NCBI RefSeq assembly: GCF_003286085.1
Contig: NW_020825298.1
Location: 3,844,001 to 3,908,000 of the forward strand
DNA length: 64,000 nt
DNA from: Drosophila persimilis
Lineage: Eukaryota > Arthropoda > Insecta > Diptera > Drosophilidae
Direction of reading: 5' to 3'
How positions within the stretch are numbered: the first letter of the stretch is position 1; each line of letters begins with the position of its first letter. The translations under genes were made by a program, and so were the position numbers. Under the pieces are notes generated by a model that had not been told where the DNA came from, searched no databases, and worked only from the letters and a program-made list of their open reading frames with translations. Of the stretch, positions 59,441 through 64,000 are shown piece after piece.

Positions 59441-62400
59441 CGGCACGGAATGAAGTACAAAATACACGAGTAAATGGAAATAATCAAAAACCAATAAGGC
59501 AATTATCGATAGAGACAGCGAAGGAGCCTCAACGGCCTGAAAGTAATCGACGGCGACAGGGCAGAGCAGAACAGCCTGAAGGAAATCGATTAAGTAACAT
59601 CAAAATCAGAATTCTTTCACAAGAGAGAGAGACAGGGAGAGAGAGGGACAGAGGGAGTGTGTATTTGAGGAAAAGAGACATCAAATGAGAACCAGTGGAG
59701 AGGTGTTTTTTCTGTGGACTCTGTGGACTTTGCTGTGCTGCAATTCGGACACTCGGACACTCTCGGTTGCTCTGATCTAGCAACAATGTTGCCAGGGCGT
59801 GCGCGCCACAAATCAAATGCTGTTCATGCAACGCCAATCGCGCGGCAAACGAACAACACGAACAACAACAATGTACAACATTTATGAGCAGCGCCACAGT
59901 CGCAGTCGCAGCCACAGAGCGCGGAAAAATTCACCTTTCTTTGCCCATACACCCGCCTCCCTCCATCCATCCCTCCAACGGTACACACACACATGCACAA
60001 AGGCGAAGAAGAACAGCAAAAGAGATAGAGAGAGAGAGAGGGAGAGCGAGAGAGAGAGAGGAGCTGCAAGCAAATGCGAGAAATGCAACAAAATTAACAT
60101 CATCAGACAGAAATAATCTATAATGAACATAAATCTCCTTTCAGCAGATGGTGGAGCATTGCCAGGGGGGGCGAGGGGGCGAGGGGGCAGAAGCATGCTG
60201 CCTCCTTTGAGGAAGTACAAATTTACGTTTGGTGTTGAAATGAAATGCTAGAGAACTGCAATGCCATGGCTACACTGAGCAAAAAGACTGAGGGAGTTCT
60301 ACAATTTTGGGGAGGAGGAGAGGGCAGGGCATGGAGCGTCGAAATATGATAGTTATAGAAGCATTTTGGTAAGTACTAACGATAATAGTCGATTTATCAT
60401 AAATTATAGTAATTATCGAAATTTTTTGGATCGACAATTTGTACAATTTATCGATTATTTTCTAAAAGTAATTTCTATAGAGGACTTTGAAGGTATTATC
60501 CTTTATTTATGATGGAAATTCAATGGTTTTTCGATTAAATATCGATAATAATTTGAGGGATCTAAATAAATGATCGATTAGCGATTATAAAGATCTTTAT
60601 TGAACGAAATGTTTGGATATGATCCACATTTTTGAAGCAATTACAACCCTTAAAGGTGATGAAAAGGTGTCATTGGGGATGCTTAGAGGTGGAATGAATA
60701 GATGACAAAAAACTAGACATTTTAGATGTAATTTAGAATCGTTTTCCAAACAAAAATCTATTCCCAACTTCAAAGAAGTTTCTTTCGGAATCTGCCACAA
60801 AAATACCAGAAAACACCCAACGTTTGGTAGTATTTTAGCTCCACCTAAAATATGGTCTATGCCTTAAGATTTGTACATAAATTGATCAATAATATATGGC
60901 CGCCCCAGAGAGAGGGAAAGAGAGAGGGAGAGAGAGAGAGATCTGTCCACCTTTCGATGCTTTTATTTCGTACATAAAATGTGGAATTATGATAATTTCG
61001 AGTAAACGTGAAATATGGATGGTTTTTTGGCAGGGAATCTCGGACTAATTTAGGCAAATCCCAAGATAATTTGCACTGAGAGAAATCTGAGAGAATTTAT
61101 TGTCTCAGTGTATGGCTTGTTCGATCTCGATTCTCGACTTGTTGTTCAGCTACCTCTCTCGCTCTCTCTCTCCCTCTCTCTAGCTCTAACTCTTTCCCAC
61201 TGTGCACGTGTGTTGCTGTTGCTGTTGCTGTGTTGCTGCCTCATCTGCCCCACCATCCGCTTCATGGGGCTCCCATCGTGTTGTTGTTCGCGCTTGTTCG
61301 TTGTCGAAGAACCAGCCCCAGCACCAGCCCCAGCCTCTGCCCCAAAGAAAAATATTTTAGAAATTTATGCGTTTCTGATAAATAGAGGAAATGTCTGAGG
61401 CACGGACAAGGCAGTCGGACGGACGGCTGGACAGAGCAAATTATTAGAAATATGCGAGTTTAATAACCAACCGAAGAGATCTCTCGCTGTCTCTCTATCT
61501 GTGAGCTCTCTCTCTGTGTTGCTCTGGCAGAAGCCTGCTCAAAATTTATTAAGTTGTCAACTGGCAAAAATGTTGGCAATTTCTGCTGCCCCTCTTGTGC
61601 CACCCTTCTGTGGCAGGTTCCCGCGAGTCGCAGACGCAAGTCGCAGACGCAATGATGGCCAATGAAGCGCCGCTGGTGGGCCTGGAGTGTGATTACTCCT
61701 CCCATTCCCATTCTCATTCTCATTCCCATTCTCATTCCCCATTCTTTAGCTCTATCTTTCTTCCATTCCCATTCTCTGTGTCTGCATTTGGCTTCTACGC
61801 ATTCGAAAGATATGAATATCTGTCGGCGAGACTCCGATTTGTGTCGCGTTTAATGAACTTTAAGCAAAATGTCAAAAACTATGATTTCGATTGCCTCTGC
61901 GGCCGGGGATTAGTGGCTGCCTAATTTGCATATTTAATTTGCTTTTCTGTTCTGGCCAAAAACGGCAACGGGTGCCCCTAATGGAGGCTTTCCCCATGAA
62001 GGACTGGGGCCACCCACTAGGCCGTGGATAGGCGGCCAATATTTGCCCGATTTCAGGCTGATTGAAGGCAAACACTCGATGGAACGAAGGACAACGAACT
62101 CGCAATGCATTTGAGAATTAAATGTTTGCTAATTTGCCTGATTGCAGAGGAAGGGCCGCCACTGACAGGCCACATCGCTGGGCCGGGGATCGGGGATCGG
62201 GGATCTGTGGTCAACCGCAAAGGTTGCCAGGCAGCAGACAACAAAAAAAGAAGGAGAGCTATGGGAGCAAGTTGCAACTAGGGGATACCCAGTAGTCCAT
62301 GGGAAGTCTATTCTGGCACGAAAACCCAGCATGCCCCCCCGCAAAACCCTCGCCCATTGAGGGGTATGTCAAAAGGCAACGAATAATCGACAAGTCGTCT

Positions 62401-63720
62401 CTGAGGCCCCTCGGACTTTGACTCTGAGCGAAGCTCTCCAGAGATTTCCCACTTTCGGTTTCAGGGCCTAAAAATAGCCGCACAGAGAGCCACAGAGCCA
62501 CAGAGAGCCGCAGAGCCACAGAGCGGGGACTCTGAGCCACTTAGGAGTTTGTATGCGGAGCACCTTGACGGTCCCCCCCGTCCCCCCGCGATCACCGCCA
62601 TCCCCCAGTGGGGCTCATCCCCAGACGACACCGAACATCGTCCATCGATTGCGTCTTGTGTTTCTTGTGGCGTTTTTTGTTTTTTGTTTTGTTTTAATTG
62701 TCGACAATGTTTTGTGGCAAGTTTTTAATGAAATTCGTTGGGGCTGCCGCTGCCGATGTTGCACTGATGTCGATGTCGTCGTCGTTGTTTCTGTTTCTGT
62801 TTCTGTTGTGTCTGCGGTTCTGCGATTCTGTGCTGTGACATTGCAGCGTGTCCTCCAAATAATTCATTAACACTCTGTCTTGTTAACTTTAATTTGGGAG
62901 ATTGGTAGACGCCCTGCCCAGCCCCCCTGCCCCCCGTGCCCCCTGTCCCCCTTCCTCTTTCTCGCCGAAATGAAAGTAAGGCTGAAACCCCTTTTGTTGC
63001 AGTGGCAGGCCACTCTTTAGTGGCTGAAAATCTCTTAATCCCGCCAATCCCCGAGTGTATAAAATTTCAAACATGCCAAGAACGATACACTTTCCTGTCC
63101 ATCAGCGAGGAACCAGAAACCCATCCTCCGGCCTCCAGCCTCCTCTCTTCCCTGTTGCCTTTGCCTCGTTCTTGGGAAGTATCTCAAGAGAAAGAGAGAG
63201 AGAGAGAGAGAGAGCCGAAAGGTAATTTGATATTTTTGTTCCCTTTTCAGCTTTTTTCTGCCTTTTTTTCTGCCTTTTTTTCTGCCTTTTTTTCTTCTCT
63301 CCTGTTAAATGAGACGAATGCACAGAAATTTATGATCTGGTAAGCAGGCGCAGTTTTGTTCAGCATTCAAATTGGAGGCACCCCCCACTGCCCCACACCA
63401 GGGGGGGGGGGGGTGCACATATTCTACAGTTCTACAGTTAGATTGATTGATTGATTGATTGATGGCAATTGACGGGACCGTGATCACAATTCGACTAACG
63501 AGCCCCGAAAACTACGGGGCAAACGTCATAAATTCCCTAATAAACAGGCCACAAGAGAGGGAGAGAGGGGGAGAGAGAAATAAATTTGTCTGCCACAAAG
63601 CGAGGGGAGACTCGAAGAAATCGCAGCTGTAAAGCAAACAGTGAGGTAGGAGGGGGGAGGGGAAGGAGAGGGGAGATATCTCCAGAGAAATGTGCATAAA
63701 TAAGAGTTTAAATAAGAGAC
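59441..63720 (-). other. ds: long dachsous intron, segment with no gene
   Basis: GA-rich (60025-60060) and CT-rich (61150-61185) tracts, a CGATA-rich AT block at 60380-60600, TTGCTG repeats (61210-61235) and a CATTCT/CATTCC array (61702-61740). A pyrimidine 12-mer array lies at 63248-63297 and a TTGA run at 63442-63462. No gene is supported. Confidence 0.5.
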
Positions 63721-63721
63721 T

Positions 63722-63794
63722 TACGGGTCGCATCGACACCCCGAGTCGGACGGACACTCGGAAGATACACGACGATCCGGCCAGATACGAGATA
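63722..63794 (-). other. weak candidate upstream exon of dachsous
   Basis: 73 bp on the ds strand between CTTGCCTCCAG and a good donor, ACCC|GTAAGT. In the frame that would join the first ds exon at phase 0 it reads as an open but not cadherin-like peptide, so if real it is more likely a 5' UTR or alternative exon. It could also be chance splice signals. Confidence 0.2.
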
Positions 63795-64000
63795 CATCTG
63801 GAGGCAAGGCAGGCTGCAATTTGCCAAAAGCGCGCAAGTCAAAGTCGAAAAGAATTTAACGCTCGACACGAGACTTTTGCAACTTCATGCCACATAAACC
63901 ATAAGGAAAGCAGGCAAGACGGCCTCCTCGAGCGGCCCCCCTCCCCCTCCGTCCCCCCCCGTCTTTGCGGCCAAATTAAAATGTTCTTTCAACTACGAAC
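63795..64000. other. right edge of window, no recognisable feature
   Basis: Ordinary mixed-composition DNA with C-rich runs (about 63934-63962). No cadherin frame appears, so the exons for the Ds N-terminus are not here. Confidence 0.5.

Overview
The window is insect genomic DNA, most likely from a Drosophila. The repeat texture (CA/TG, GA, opa-like and poly-G tracts, CGATA clusters) and short introns of 60-66 bp are typical of that genus, and an obscura-group species is my impression only. It holds one recognisable protein-coding gene: most of dachsous (ds), which encodes a giant atypical protocadherin of the Fat/Dachsous planar-polarity and Hippo growth-control pathway. The gene is on the minus strand.

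Nine coding exons can be joined exactly, with every splice site GT-AG and every phase matching: 31458-32130, 29945-30531, 29156-29618, 28050-28552, 24306-25452, 23829-24245, 23390-23762, 19633-20903 and 12744-16177. Together they are 8868 nt, giving 2955 codons plus a stop. The product has about 22 cadherin repeats, one transmembrane helix and a cytoplasmic tail of about 465 residues. The first exon here starts inside a cadherin repeat at phase 0. D. melanogaster Ds has about 3500 residues and 27 repeats, so the signal peptide and about five N-terminal repeats are missing and must lie beyond position 64000.

Layout: 1 to about 11385 is non-coding DNA downstream of ds, with simple repeats, AT-rich blocks and a CGATA-rich patch. 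About 11385-12743 is the probable ds 3' UTR. 12744-32130 holds the exons. The intron 16178-19632 carries a foldback-like compound repeat with a smaller nested insertion. 32131-64000 is interpreted as one very long ds intron with no nested gene I can support. It holds a diverged tandem array of about 140 bp period (39.5-40.2 kb), an AT-rich short-period array (51.3-51.8 kb), a dense CGATA cluster (58.35-58.79 kb), a candidate recursive splice site with its RS-exon (59370-59424), and a weak candidate exon near the right edge (63722-63794).

I found no new protein system. The points most worth a second look are the foldback-like element, the candidate recursive splice site, the CGATA cluster, and the two short introns whose length is a multiple of three and which contain no in-frame stop.
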